Below, piece by piece: positions 1-11,185 of a stretch of DNA of 58,053 nt. How positions within the stretch are numbered: position 1 is the first letter of the stretch; each line of letters begins with the position of its first letter. Source of the DNA: Chara braunii (Eukaryota; Streptophyta; Charophyceae; Charales; Characeae). The position numbers and the translations under genes are program-made. The stretch spans positions 1,049,393 to 1,107,445 of the forward strand of contig BFEA01000237.1 in the NCBI GenBank assembly GCA_003427395.1, written 5' to 3'. The notes beneath the pieces are model-generated. The model did not search any database, had not been told where the DNA came from, and saw nothing but the letters and a program-made list of their open reading frames with translations.

Positions 1-1170
1 AAAATGCTGTCTCTTTAACGGTCGTATTGAACAGTCGTATTGACACACGTCGAGAACAGTCGTATTGACATAGAGAGAGTCTCTCTTAATAAAATGCTGT
101 CTGAGCACACACGTCGAGAACAGTGTACCTATGTCGTATTTGAATAGAATGTACATACGATGTATTCTAGCATGCATTTTATTAAAAAAGAAAAGAACTT
201 TAAGAAGTAATTTCCGAAAACCCATTTTTCAGGGGTAACTTGAATGGAACGTACGTACATTTTTTTTCGGGTCAAGATGGTAGTCTGAGTGCACCCAGTC
301 CAGAAAGGTGTAGACCCATCCTTGGCCATGGCATGCAGGGCTTATCTTCTGCATGTAATTCCACGGTTCAGCGGAAGGCTCATTCCTATGGGAACAGTTG
401 GGCAGCAGTACAGTGGGGTCGTCGATGGGCCACATACCAGTGATACCACCACACACCACATGCACAAACGACAGAAGGACGGGGTTCAGGGTTCTAAGAA
501 CATCTATCTTTTTTCCTTTTTTTTTTTTTTTTTCCCCTTATCTGAAACCTTTCTCTATTTATGTGTGTCATATTTGGGCAAGGGCTTGCTAATCTTCTCC
601 GTATTATTTCATGTTCACATGAAAGATTCTTCTCATTTTGCACTATGCAAGAAATGTAGCAAGTTCTCGTTATCTGCAATGCCTGAGTGCAGCCTTCGTT
701 CCGCACCGCTCTGAGAGGATGGTTGTTTTATATTTCGTTTACGAACCTTTTTTTTGTGTCTTCCATTTCTTTTTTCTCCTGCCGTCGTCTTCTCTCGCCG
801 CCTGTTTTCGTTTTTCGAACAAGCGACCACCCGGGCGAAGACCGGGCCTCTCAGAGAAAAAGAATGGCTCGTTGGGGTACTGGTGGTTGAAACGGATTCA
901 CGCCTCTTAGAGGCCAGTACTAGGTTCCCATTTTCTCTATTCTAAAGTTCCCATTCCCCTCGCCCATGTATGCGACAAGCGTGTGGCTGTGAGGGTCGGT
1001 CACACTTGTGTGACTGAGTGAGAAAGAGGAGGACACACAAGCATGAGAGGCAGCGGCTGAGTGTGACCGATTCTGGATCGATGGACCGGTCGTATGCCAA
1101 TGAATTCCAAGAGAAACACAATGAAGCACTATACAAACAACTATACCGGCGGATCCAGGGGTTGATCTGG
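1..1170. other. No gene; short direct repeats at left edge
   Basis: Short words recur in the first 130 bases: AAAATGCTGTCT at 1 and 93, CAGTCGTATTGA at 31 and 58, and ACACGTCGAGAACAG twice. The rest is unremarkable apart from a poly-T run near 515-533. I see no gene. Confidence 0.5.
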
Positions 1171-1412
1171 AGTTCCCATTCCCCTGGGCCTACCGGTCCA
1201 GGAATAAACCGGCGGCCGGCGGTTTGGAACTAGCGGCGGCCCCCTGCGGGTCAAGTTTCTCTATTCTAAAGTTCCCATTCCCCTGGGCCTACCGGTCCAG
1301 GAATAAACCGGCGGCCGGCGGTTTGGAACTAGCGGCGGGTCAATTTTCTCTATTTTAAAGTTCCCATTCCCCTGGGCCAACTGGTCTAGGAATAAACCGG
1401 CGGTTTGGAACT
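1171..1412. repeat. Three tandem copies of a ~90-100 bp GC-rich unit
   Basis: AGTTCCCATTCCCCTGGGCC starts at 1171, 1270 and 1359, each followed by GGTCCAGGAATAAACCGGCGG or a close variant. The leading part of the unit (CTATTCTAAAGTTCCCATTC) also occurs alone at 937. Periods are 99 and 89 bp. Confidence 0.85.
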
Positions 1413-2449
1413 GGACCGGCATGATGCAGGCCATCCCAAAGGAGTATTGCTACATGATCTTGAAACTTGCAATGGATCGCGACATACACCAGAGCTCGCT
1501 ATATGCAAGTCGTGGAAACCCTAGAGAACAGGCAAGTCAAACCGAGGTCAAATCCGGCATCCGGAGAAGGCTGCATGCAGAAAACGTGCAATAGATGCGA
1601 AGCAGGCTCCATGCGGAAAACATGCAATGCAACCTTTAGCAATCACAAAGATTCACAATGAAAACATCCAGTGTCCGGTCTATGTCTACCAAGAAAAGAG
1701 AAAATTGTCTTACTTGTGTCAGCAAAGAAAAAGAAAAAATGTCTCGATGAGGCTAACTTGGCCAAAAGAATAACTGCATGGCCAATGGATTCGAAACAGT
1801 ACAGAAAGAACCAGGCACCAACTCACCCGCCCAGTATAATTATACACAATACCTCGATCAAAGAAATAAGTAGCCCAGTGGCACGAGAAACATACGCGGG
1901 GATGGTAGATCCAGCGCAAAGAACAAAAGCTCCACCCACAAAATACCATGATACTCGTCAAGGTCATTGGTAGGGCGGAACAGAATAATATCGGGGCTCA
2001 ATTGAAAACCATCAAAGCAGGTATTGACTGGAAACAAGGGAGGCATGCAAAAATGAGGGGAGCACACAACTTAGTGGTGAGCGACATCATGAGCCTAGGG
2101 CTATGTTGACATAGATTGTTGGACAGAGGGATGGGAGCAGAACAGTACGCTCCTACGGAGGGCTCGCGGGAAGAAGGGTGGAGCTATAGATATGAGGAGG
2201 CCAGAATGACGCTATAACCACAAGAGAGAACTCGAAAGGAAACAAGGATATTCTTTGACGGAGTTGAAGGTCGTGAAGATCGCTGAGTAGTCAAGCTGAA
2301 GTTGTTGGAAGCCAAAGTAGTGGAGAACTCCGATGCTGAAGGAGAACCAATGGTATCAAAGTAACTAAAGTGATATAAAAGCTAGTGTGATGTGATGTCC
2401 AGAAGTAGAAGGATTGCGAAGGGTGAGGAATGAGGGATAATGTATCAAT
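1413..2449. other. No recognised gene; downstream side of the gypsy relic
   Basis: There is a small ~36-bp imperfect duplication near 1568-1632 (GCTGCATGCAGAAAACGTGC and a variant). The remainder may include the 3' untranslated part or LTR of the minus-strand Ty3/gypsy relic, but I could not identify LTR ends. Confidence 0.4.
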
Positions 2450-2689
2450 CACGAAGCATAGGCGAGAAAAACGTCAGCAATGATGTTGAAGGCGAGTAAG
2501 GCAATCTCGTAAAGCTGAAACACATCCGCGGGAGGAGGAATGGCTTGGGCAGGAATCCGGGGAGCAAGAGCGCCCGTCAATGTCACAGTGGTAGGAGTAG
2601 AAGATGTGGTGTTAGGAGCTGTAGAGGGCGAACGATCAACACGTAAACACGAAAGTAAATGCGGCAAGGCTAGCACAGGGATCAGCAAA

Positions 2690-3060
2690 ATCATAAGCAT
2701 GAAGAAAATCATCGTGTGTTGAGTGCTTAAGGGGCTCCCAAGTAGACTTCTTGGCAGGATAGCACTTCCAATGCACAAGGTAATTGATGCGCGTAGGGTC
2801 ATCACGTGAGAGAAAACGAACACCTTAGGACCATTGTCCATGTGGTCTTGAACAAAACTTACCAGAAATAAATCATAATGGTTTTCTCGGCACAAATAGT
2901 TAGGTAGCTTCGATTTCAAACTCACCAGATAACTCTGATTACGTCCAGCGAGATAGACGATCCTGCATGGTCCAATATAGCAACATTGAAACTTTCGAAG
3001 CGCGTCTGCTTGACGTGCAACGATAAGGACATTGTTGCCAACCTTGAAGAATGATGCATG
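2690..3060 (-). pseudogene. Integrase C-terminal region and chromodomain of the gypsy relic
   Basis: FFKVGNNVLIVARQ...CCYIGPCRIVYLAG matches the 'F-x-VGDxV-x-[LV]...R-x-IGPF-x-[IV]' C-terminal integrase block. In another frame, nucleotides ~2815-2700 read DDPTRINYLVHWKCYP, then STWEPL, the aromatic-cage pattern Y-LV-W-K-x-x-STWEP of chromodomains. A frameshift separates the two. Confidence 0.82.
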
Positions 3061-3099
3061 TGATGTGAGCCTAGGAAGCAACGCATGAACGAGCGCGCC

Positions 3100-3800
3100 C
3101 TAAAAGCCGAGTATCTCCCTGACACAGGCATTAAATACAGAAGATGGGGTATATAGGTCGAGTTGTGATGGTCGAAGGAAGTTAGGAGGAAAAAGTGGTT
3201 GACGAACTACCATGGATATAGGGAAGCTCCACATGCGATAATTTAAGTCCCAATCACACTCGCCGTCGACAAACTTCGAAGGTCTTGTGGGCGATCTCAA
3301 TCTGACCGTCAGTTTGGAGGTTAGGAGAGGAGGAAAAGCGGAGCTCAAAACCATACAACTCATGAACTGAATGTCAGAAGATGGAGGCGAAATGAGGGCC
3401 TCTATCGAAAGTGATGCTCTTTGGGAGGTCGTGGAAACCCATGACTCACTCGAAAGTAGAGATTAACGAGGTCTTTGGATGAATTACCATACTTACATGG
3501 AATGAAGTGAACATGCTTCGTTAACCGAAAAATGATGACTATGATAACATCATAATCAAAAGTGCAGGGGTAAGAAGGGAATCGATGAAGTTGACGGACA
3601 CAAACTCTGCACACTGTGTAGGAGTAGGCAATGGTTGTAGGAGACCATATAAATGGTGATTGACACTATTAACCTCTTGGCAAGTTTTAGAAGTGCATAC
3701 ATAATCATGGATGGACTCAACGCGCTTTGATTAGAGATGTGATTGTAAGTGTTTTGGAAGCCTATACAAGTAGTAGTCATGACACTCAACAACGGCACGA
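3100..3800 (-). pseudogene. Ty3/gypsy integrase fragment
   Basis: In minus-strand frames I see ECHDYYLYRLPKHLQSHL (zinc-binding side), GLLQPLPTPTQCAEFVSV (the 'GLLQPLPIP..W' block), then RLTKHVHFIPCKY (the '[VD]RLTKxAHFIP' core block), and SSSPNLQTDGQIEIAHKT (the 'HPQTDGQ[ST]E' block). Frames change and stops interrupt, so this is not functional. Confidence 0.82.
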
Positions 3801-4212
3801 GTGACGCATGGAAGGGAGATATGCACGCGGTGTTTAAGAGTTATGCAAACCATATCAATAGAGGAGACCGTTAGCACCAAGGATATAATTAGGTATGGTT
3901 TTCTGCTATTTAAGGGCAGTGTCGATGTCCTGTAAGTCTGGACAAAGACGTCTGTGGCGCTGGTGCTAATCAAGTATGTAGTCATCAACGGTGACAAAGG
4001 AGGTACCCAATAGGTGGTGGTCCTCAAGGTCAACATCAAGATGCAAATATGATATATGAGGCACTCGATTACTCAGGCGGCAATTGAAGATGCGATGAAT
4101 GGTGAAGGTAAACTTAGGGAGGTTGCACCACTATTTTCGTTTTTGTATTGGTAGTGGCGAGAATAAAGTTATTTGTCAAAACTGTGAAGTTTTCATCATG
4201 GGGATGATAACG

Positions 4213-4720
4213 TCACTTATGAAAAGTATAAACTAACACGAGAACCTCATGTTTATCAGTGGTGTAGTTTCGCTTAGCGGAAAGTAGTCGTTGTGAAAGA
4301 TATGCAATTGGAACATCCTTATCAATGGGCTCGACAATACCCTTATCATTGATAAGAAGGGAGTAAGAGAACAAATTGTCAACAAATGGTGGAGAAGTAA
4401 GGGTTAGACAAGCAGCACTTTCAACAAAGGGTGAAACAGAGTGAGGTACATGAGGAAATGTAGAAGAGATGTATAGGAGCGGGATAGATCTTCGAAATGA
4501 CAACCCTAATCGAAAAATATGATTTGTTATCGGTGACAAAACTTGGATGTTCAAAATTGGATAAATGCAAAACCGGAGCGGAAGTGACTATTCACTTGAG
4601 GGTGTGAAATGTGTGGTGTCTTGTAAAAAGGGGTACGTGCATGGAGTAAATAGGTAAACTTGGATACACATAGTTTTCAAGAAAGCGCTCATAGGAATTG
4701 GTTTGTCTAAGGAATCTACT
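4213..4720 (-). pseudogene. Ty3/gypsy RT C-terminus/RNase H fragment, copy 1
   Basis: The translation includes FLRQTNSYERFLENYVY, matching the 'FLG-x-x-x-YYRRFI-x-x-[FY]' block after the RT core. Further on it reads PIAYLSQRLLSAKRNYTTDK and HEVLVLVYTFHK, matching the RNase H-like block of gypsy pol. The pieces lie in more than one frame. Bases 4140-4705 are duplicated at ~4725-5295. Confidence 0.8.
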
Positions 4721-4724
4721 TTGT

Positions 4725-5295
4725 TTTTTTATTGGAAGTGGCGACAATAGAGTTATTCGTCGAAATTGTGAAGTTTTCATTGCATGGAGGATGACGCCTC
4801 TTATGGAGAGTGTAAACTAACATGAGTGTTTATTAGTGGTTTGGTTTTGCTCAGCGGAAAATAGATGTTGTGAAAGATATGCGATTGGACAATCTCCATT
4901 GCTGGACTCGACAATACTCTCATCAGTGATAAAAAAAAGTAATATAGACGGTGGAGAAGTAGGAGTCAATCGAGCAGCAGTTTCACGAGAGGGTGGAACA
5001 GAGTGAGGTACACATGGAAGGGTAGGAGAGGAAAAGTCAGGAGATGTGTAGGAGCGGGGTGAACCTTGGACATGACAACCTTTATCGGAAAATCCGATTT
5101 GTCACAGTGATGACAAGACTTGGATGTTCAAAATCGGGTAAATGCAAGACCGGAGCGGAAGTGACTGTTTGTTTGAGAGTGTGAAATATGTGGTGTCTTG
5201 TAAAAAGGGGTAAGTGCATGAAGTAAGTGGGTAAGCTTGGATGACTCCTATGCGTAGTTTACAAGGAAGCGCCCATAGTAGTTGGTTAAGGTAAG
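4725..5295 (-). pseudogene. Ty3/gypsy RT/RNase H fragment, copy 2 (tandem duplicate)
   Basis: It aligns to the adjacent copy over its whole length. Shared words include GTGGTGTCTTGTAAAAAGGG (4614 and 5190), GAAAGATATGC(A/G)ATTGGA, and the TGTGAAGTTTTCAT block. It is more decayed, with no long open frame. Confidence 0.75.
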
Positions 5296-5399
5296 GAAAT
5301 TACGCAAGACAATAAGAGAGTCGGAGAGTCATCAGTGATGGCAGTCGTCCGTATGAGGGGCCCACGCAACAGATTACAAACTGCAGATTCTAGTGATGG

Positions 5400-5585
5400 C
5401 AGTCGTCGATGTGGAGACCACACCCAGGAGATCACGAAGTGCAAATTCCAAGGAAGTTGATACTCACGCAAAAGATCACGAACTGCAGATTCCAAGGAAG
5501 TTGATACTCACGCAGGAGATAGCAAACTACAGGTTCCAAGGAAGTTGATACTCACGCAGAAGTTAGCAAACTGCAGATTCCACGG
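5400..5585. repeat. 44-bp tandem repeat, about 4 copies
   Basis: ATTCCAAGGAAGTTGATACT starts at 5445, 5489 and 5533 (as GTTCC...), and a partial unit starts at 5577, giving an exact 44-bp period. A more diverged unit lies at 5380-5440. Confidence 0.88.
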
Positions 5586-7602
5586 AGAGTGAGGCTATCA
5601 AACTTGTTGGCATCTTTGTGCTCACGACAAAGATGTGGTAAAGGTAGTGGGAGGAGAAGGAGTGAAGGGTCAGTAGTGATAGGTGCAACAACAGAGAAGG
5701 CGGAAACGACAAAAGAGTGGAAGGCGATCGGTCTTGTGGGTTCGGGAGGTTTGTATCCAAATCGTGCAACTCGGATTCCTAAAGGATGAAATTGGAAGTG
5801 AGGAGATCCATGGCTTTCACAACATAGAGTGAGACGTCATCCTTATAAGAAAAAGTGGTGAAAGTAGGCTGGTGCGGATAACAACAGGATATAGATCGAT
5901 CAACTTTGCTTCATCAAGAATGGAATACAAAGTGATGAGGTCCATGACTTTCACAATAGAGAGTTGGACGTAATCCTGCCACAAAAAATAATGAAAGTAG
6001 GCTGGTGCGGATAGGAACATGAGGCGAGGGAGGAAGAGGTATATCAAAGGTGCCTAAAAGAGGAATATGATATTTCGTCCTACCCCTGGTGTTAAACCAC
6101 CAGTATACGGCCACGGCCTTGCGGAAAAAAGATTCGTCACATGGTCGACATTCTCCGAGTTGGGGGAGTCCCAGTAGAGCTACGGCGGGCAAAGCCCGTG
6201 GGCCCAATGAAAAGCGGCCTTTGGATTGTAAGTTGTCCTGCTGGTTCAGGCCGTGCATGTTTCCACATGCACAGATGCAGAAGATACAGACACGAGGGAA
6301 AAAGGAAAGAAAACCATGACACAGATTGGGCCCACCACCTAGGGGGCAGAAGAAACAGTTGGGAACATAACGTCCCCTTGACGTTGTCAGGAGCGGACCG
6401 TGAGTCGTGAGACACGGAAGAGTAAATAGGATGAAGCCAGCTTGATTGCAGTCCAATGCTTCGGACGTGGTTACAGTCAAATTCATCCAGGTCTGGCGCA
6501 ATGACCATATGTGGATGAATCCGACTGCAATCACGTCCAGACCCTTGGAGTGGACCCTCAACTAGGAAAATAAAAAGAAGAGATTCGTACGATTCATGAT
6601 TTCGTAATTTTTTTATTTTTATTTTTCTAGTCCAGCGTGTGCTCACACTACAACGTGTGAACGTGAATATGGCCACATTCATCAAGGTTTTGTCACAATC
6701 GCAGTCAAGTGTAAGTTGGGCCAGACCTGGATAAATCTGACTGCAATCACGTCCAGAGTTTTGGTGTACATGGGTCTGTCGGGCTTTTCCTGGCCCCCCT
6801 TACGACAAGGAGCAGTGAGAGGCTCCTAACAACATTGTGGGGTTCCTCAACAATTTTTTCATGTTTTTACCCCTTCCGTTTTGGTGACCGGTTCTGCAAG
6901 CCGTTCCTCAACTTTGTATACAGTTCACCAAGGGTGCCGAGTGAGTGAAAAAAATGACCTCTATCTGCTGGCCGAAGGTCCAACACTCAAGCTGAGAGAT
7001 GTCGGTACCCGTACCATACTCTATTTTCCAAGTGGTAGCGCCAATAGTTTTTGGGCTCGGCAAAATAAAAATAAAAAATTAGACTCGTACATTTAGCCTC
7101 GGAATAACAAGTGGTTTACGGGCGAGATCATCATTATCCCAGTTGGGACCGGTGCGGGTAAACTGATGAGAATAGATTGTACCGAATATGAAGTTATACC
7201 TAATCTCCATGATATAGAAGGTCCATTGATCCACATTCAAAATGTTTCTAATATTAGAAAAAAAAAATCCACATTCAAAAAAATTGTGTTATTCGAAAAA
7301 ATAACTATGTTACCTGATCGGACGTCCGGGACCCCCCTGACCGTCTAGGATGTCCGCCGAACAACCGAGTCAAACGTCCGACAGGAGCTGTCTGTTCGAA
7401 CCTACATAAAAATATTAAAAAAAATAAAAAAATTGAAAACTGTTATGTGGTATTTCTGCAGATAAGGCATACGCCCATAAATTTGTGCGGCATTTTGATT
7501 TGTAGAAAAAAAACTAAAAATCGCCAAAGAGGGTGATGTAAAAATTATGCTCTCCAAGTCTCTATTTTTTTTTTTGAAGTTTTTTGTTTTTATTTTCCTT
7601 GT
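5586..7602. other. No recognised gene; inverted repeat at 6456-6538
   Basis: GGACGTGGTTACAGTCAAAT at 6457 is complementary (few mismatches) to the stretch ending GACTGCAATCACGTCC at 6537. A third, direct copy of the right arm occurs at 6732-6758. Otherwise I see AT-rich intergenic sequence without coding signal. Confidence 0.55.
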
Positions 7603-7611
7603 TTCTTTTTA

Positions 7612-7932
7612 GGGATAGTTTGCGAAATACTCCTATAGTTTAGATATATGTCAAAATGCCCCTAAAAGATGTAAGTAGAATGGAATGCCCTTTGGGCCTA
7701 GTTCTTTGTGTTTTGCCCTTGTCAGGCCCGTGTGCAAATTTGCATTCTAGACAACGTCATTGGGGCCTAGGCTTGCACCCTGTTTTACCCGGTTTCCCCT
7801 CCGTACCGAGCAGGTAACTTCGCGCAATACCCAGACCTGTAGGAGGGCCAGTTTGCCTCCATGATTCAGACTTTCAAACTTGTTCCAACTCTCTGTATAT
7901 GCCACTCTATGAAATCCTCCTCGCCACTCCTG

Positions 7933-8007
<75 letters not shown>

Positions 8008-8314
8008 CGCGACAGGTAAAATGACAGGCTGAGCGCCTTCCCCTAAATAGAACGCATGTCCATTATCTGTGTCTGGGCCACTAGGGATAAAACGAAAATA
8101 CACAAGGTCTGCGAAAAGTTGGCAAGTACTAGGACATTTTGTAAAGATTGACAGATCCCGGTAGGGGCATTTTGCAAAGATGGGAGGTCCAACTGACAAC
8201 AGGGGTATTTCGCAAAACATTCTTTGTGTCAGAGGGGTATTATGCTCTACCCACATCTTTTAGGGGCATTTGGGCATTTGTCTCAACTTATAGGGGCATT
8301 TCGCTAATTTTCCC
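7612..8314. mobile_element. Non-autonomous Mutator-type (MULE) element with 9-bp target duplication
   Basis: The element is 703 bp. The left end GGGATAGTTTGCGAAATACT and the right end, read on the minus strand, GGGAAAATTAGCGAAATGCC are the outer parts of ~80-bp imperfect terminal inverted repeats, which also share CCCCTAAAAGATGT. The perfect 9-bp direct repeat TTCTTTTTA flanks it at 7603-7611 and 8315-8323. Long TIRs plus a 9-bp TSD are the hallmark of Mutator-like elements. The interior holds a (CT)n(CA)n microsatellite and no transposase. Confidence 0.88.
7939..8003. repeat. (CT)n(CA)n microsatellite
   Basis: About 10 CT followed by about 23 CA dinucleotides, inside the MULE-type element. 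Confidence 0.97.
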
Positions 8315-8454
8315 TTCTTTTTATTTTAAGTTTTTTTTTTTTTTCCAAAAACAATTCTTGTGGGTTTTTTTAGAAGTCTTCAGTCAATTCAAATTTATGA
8401 AAAAAAAAGTTTAAAAACAGAAAAATCATGAAATATTACGATGAAAACAAAAAA

Positions 8455-8665
8455 GTCATCCTCCTCTTCCTCCTCCATCGCCACGGCCGATTCCTCCTCC
8501 TCCACTGCCTCTTCCTACTTCTCCTCCTCCTCCTCCACTGCCTCTTCCTACTTCTCCTCCTCCTCCTCTTCTTCCTCTTCCTCCTCCTCCTCTTATTTTT
8601 TTTCCTCCTCCTCCTCCTCCTGTTTTTTTTCCTCCTCCTCCTTGGGGCTCTCCTACTCCTCGTTA

Positions 8666-8697
<32 letters not shown>

Positions 8698-8712
8698 CTC
8701 CTCCTCGTGTGT
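8455..8712. repeat. TCC/TTC polypyrimidine tract
   Basis: About 260 bp are built of CTC, TCC and CTT triplets on the plus strand. A short internal duplication (CCTCCACTGCCTCTTCCTAC, twice at ~8497 and 8532) is visible. Apparent open frames here are compositional. Confidence 0.93.
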
Positions 8713-9650
8713 AGCAGTGGGCCCTCCATTAACCCCCACCCATTCCCCCTTTTTTACCATTTTTTTTTGTTTTTGCTCAGAATGGCCTAAAATGTTTTGG
8801 GCGGGTCCTCTAGTGGTGCGCAACCCCCCCCCTCCTCCGATTTTTTTTTTTCTTTGTTTTTGGGCCAAAAAATTGTTGTCCGGGATCTAGGACAACTCCC
8901 CCTGACTATCTTACAGAGAGGTCAAGGGGAGAAGTCTCCAAATCTGACAGTTGGCAGCCTAAGAAAAAAAAAAAAAAATCTCAATTTTTTGAATCTCAGA
9001 TTTTCAATCTAAGGAATGAAATGAAAAATTTTACGTTTCTCATTGAACTTTATTTGTAATGGCTTTAGACACTACTGTTACTCAATGGGTTTGAGGCCGG
9101 ATGAAAAGGGAGACAACGTTACAGGCAAATGCTCGGTCCTTGAGTTAGTCGAGGCCCCTTAGACGGCCCCAACCCTACACCCTAACACTAAGGCAAAGGA
9201 GTAACATACCATTACCTCTCTCCACCGAGAGAGGTAACCTCCATTCCTCGAAGAGAAGTACAAAGCTATACTTGCAGGGTTCCCCTGTATAGCCTTAGGA
9301 GTAGTGGAAAGTATTTAATGAAAGAAAAATATGTTCCATGACATGGGCGAACGTCAACTAAAAAATATGTGAGGTGAGAGAAAAATATATGGTTGTTTCC
9401 CGATGAGGAGAATGCAACTTTTCTTTTATAATTGAAAAAAATAATTTGTAATGTTTACACACATGTGAGACTCATTCACCGAAATCGGAAATATGATAAT
9501 TATAGTAAAATATATTAACAACTTTGGTTTGGAATAGAAGAAATCAAAAAGTTTCTTTGAATTATCTTGTTTATATATTTTTGTTTAATAATCGGAAAAT
9601 TCAAGCGTATCGTATAACATATTTAAGCTTTAAAAATAACATAGATAAAC
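8713..9650. other. No recognised gene
   Basis: Poly-T and poly-C runs near 8760 and 8824, then ordinary intergenic sequence that becomes AT-rich after 9320. Nothing coding is recognised. Confidence 0.4.
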
Positions 9651-9654
9651 AATT

Positions 9655-9735
9655 AGCGGAAGACGGATTCGAATCCCCAACATGCGAATTATGATTCTAT
9701 TGTTCTAACCTACTAAACTATTATGTCGTCAACCA
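9655..9735 (-). ncRNA. tRNA-like relic (possible anticodon CAT)
   Basis: The minus strand reads ...TAGTTTAGTAGGTTAGAAC (D-arm-like), a loop TCATAAT with CAT at the anticodon position, and GGGGATTCGAATCC (T-arm/B-box-like), then GTCTTCCGC. The 5' acceptor strand does not pair with the 3' end, and the anticodon stem has mismatches. It may be an organellar tRNA-Met fragment or a tRNA-derived repeat. Confidence 0.35.
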
Positions 9736-10366
9736 CTTGACATTTCTCATAGTGCAGTTAACGCTACCCCGCCCAAAATAGTTACAAAGATATAGAAAAA
9801 TTGTGCATTAACCTGAGTGAGTTGCTAAGAAACTCTAAAAGTTGTTCAGTTGACTATCAATTTGTTAAGTAATTTATTTTGTTTGCAATATCATAAATCA
9901 TACTTGAATCAAATTATTTCAACCAATCTTGTCCGTAATGAATAATTTGAGGAATTTGAATTTAATATAAATAACCTTTGACAATCATATAAATAACAAC
10001 AACTTGCTTTTCAATCGATATTTGACTGTATTGCGGTTCTTCCAACAATGTGATTAGTATTGCGCCACAATTTAATAAATATTGAGTGACATTATCAAGA
10101 TCTGAGCCAAATTGAGCAAAAACAGTTACTTCATGATATTATTCAAGTTATAGTTTAAGATTACTGCATACTTGTTGATTTTGTTAAATAACCTTTTTTT
10201 TTTACATATACGTGTAGGGATAGAGAAAATTTTAGAAGACTACATTTACAATAAAGTAACAAAAAAATTATATTTTGTTTTTTTAGAATGTTTATTTTAA
10301 TAATCAAATATGTATTTGTTTATTTTAACGTTTTTATATATCTATCAATAAATCAAATCAATGCCG

Positions 10367-10582
10367 AAAATAAGTTACTCATTTGTCTTCTGTTCTGTGT
10401 GAATGACACTCTTGTTTGTAGAGGAGCCTGCCGGTTAAGCAACACTTTATTTGATGGAGACTCTAATCATTATTAGTACACGCAACGTGCGACCATGAAC
10501 TTCAAATTCAGTTTTTTGTTTTTGCCAATGTATGTTATATTTGCTCGTATATATCAAGGGATATTGGTGATTGTTGCCTCCA
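10367..10582. repeat. Left copy of a ~200-bp direct repeat around the mitochondrial mosaic
   Basis: It shares with 11186-11380 the words GAAAATAAGT, TTTTGCCAATGTAT, CAACGTGC and GGTGATTGTTGCC in the same order. The two copies lie either side of the LSU rRNA/rps11 insertion. Confidence 0.7.
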
Positions 10583-10589
10583 AGGATTG

Positions 10590-10800
10590 ATGGTCTTTCA
10601 CTTTGTATGATAAGTTTTTCAAGAGGGTTTTTCCGCTTATATGCTTTCAGCGGTTCTCTCGTACCAACGTAACTACCCTCCAGTGCGACTGCATGACAAT
10701 TGTTTCACCATCGATTGACCCATCACAGTCCTCTCGTACTAGGGATGACTTCTCCCAGTTCTCTTAAAATCACGTACAGTATATAGGAACCAAACTTATA
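10590..10800 (-). pseudogene. Mitochondrial-type LSU rRNA 3'-end fragment
   Basis: The minus strand contains CCTAGTACGAGAGGACTG, the universally conserved sarcin/ricin loop of large-subunit rRNA. It is followed at the expected spacing by TTGTCATGC, GGGTAG, GAACCGCTGAAAGCAT and TAAGCGGAAAAACC, and preceded by TTTGGTTCCTAT. This is the 3' end of 23S/26S rRNA with substitutions. Its fusion to rps11 indicates a nuclear copy of organellar DNA. Confidence 0.82.
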
Positions 10801-10807
10801 TACACGT

Positions 10808-11064
10808 AGGAGGACGACATCCGTTATGTGGTGTTGGAGTTACATGACTAATCTTGGTTATAATAGCATCTTCTAATTGTAAGCCATGTAAGGCCGAAGA
10901 TATTCCACAACCTAAATTTTTTATTCTTACTTCAACTGACTGAATTTCTTATGGAATAGCAACACGCTCTACATTCTCATCAGTAGCTTGAGCAACATAA
11001 TTGGTTAAACGATAAAATCCTTTAAATCCTACTAAACCAGAAGAGGACCAAAATTTCGTATCTC
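10808..11064 (-). pseudogene. rps11: Mitochondrial rps11 fragment (nuclear insertion)
   Basis: The minus strand encodes WSSSGLVGFKG, TNYVAQATDENVERVAIP, a stop, then [11 protein letters not shown] and [13 protein letters not shown], the typical uS11 C-terminal half ending. uS11 is a platform protein of the small ribosomal subunit. The in-frame TAA and missing N-terminus make this a pseudogene. It abuts the LSU rRNA fragment directly. Confidence 0.85.
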
Positions 11065-11185
11065 TAAAAAAATATATTACCATAATTTAGTATTACTTTA
11101 AGTTGATTGAATAAAAATATATGAACTTCTAGTACATTGTATCATGATGTATTCACCATGAAATAACACAATTTTTTTTTTTGTG

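Larger units (their letters stand above)
2450..5295 (-). mobile_element. Decayed Ty3/gypsy chromovirus (RT/RNase H, integrase, chromodomain)
   Basis: On the minus strand the order is RT end/RNase H (5295-4213), integrase zinc-finger side (~3800), integrase core (~3620-3100), integrase C-terminal side (~3050-2900) and chromodomain (~2820-2700). This is the chromovirus pol order. Each part is recognisable but in different frames with stops, so the copy is dead. No LTRs were identified. The RT/RNase H part is duplicated in tandem. Confidence 0.85.

Noticed and set aside
289-714. 141-residue plus-strand frame near the left end
   Set aside because: It includes a poly-T-encoded Phe run and no recognisable motif; overlapping frames of similar length exist.
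7747-8256. 169-residue minus-strand frame
   Set aside because: It crosses the CT/CA tract and lies wholly inside the non-autonomous MULE-type element; no transposase motif.
8428-8890. Leu- or Ser-rich and Lys/Arg-rich long frames
   Set aside because: Produced by the TCC/TTC polypyrimidine tract; open in several frames on both strands.
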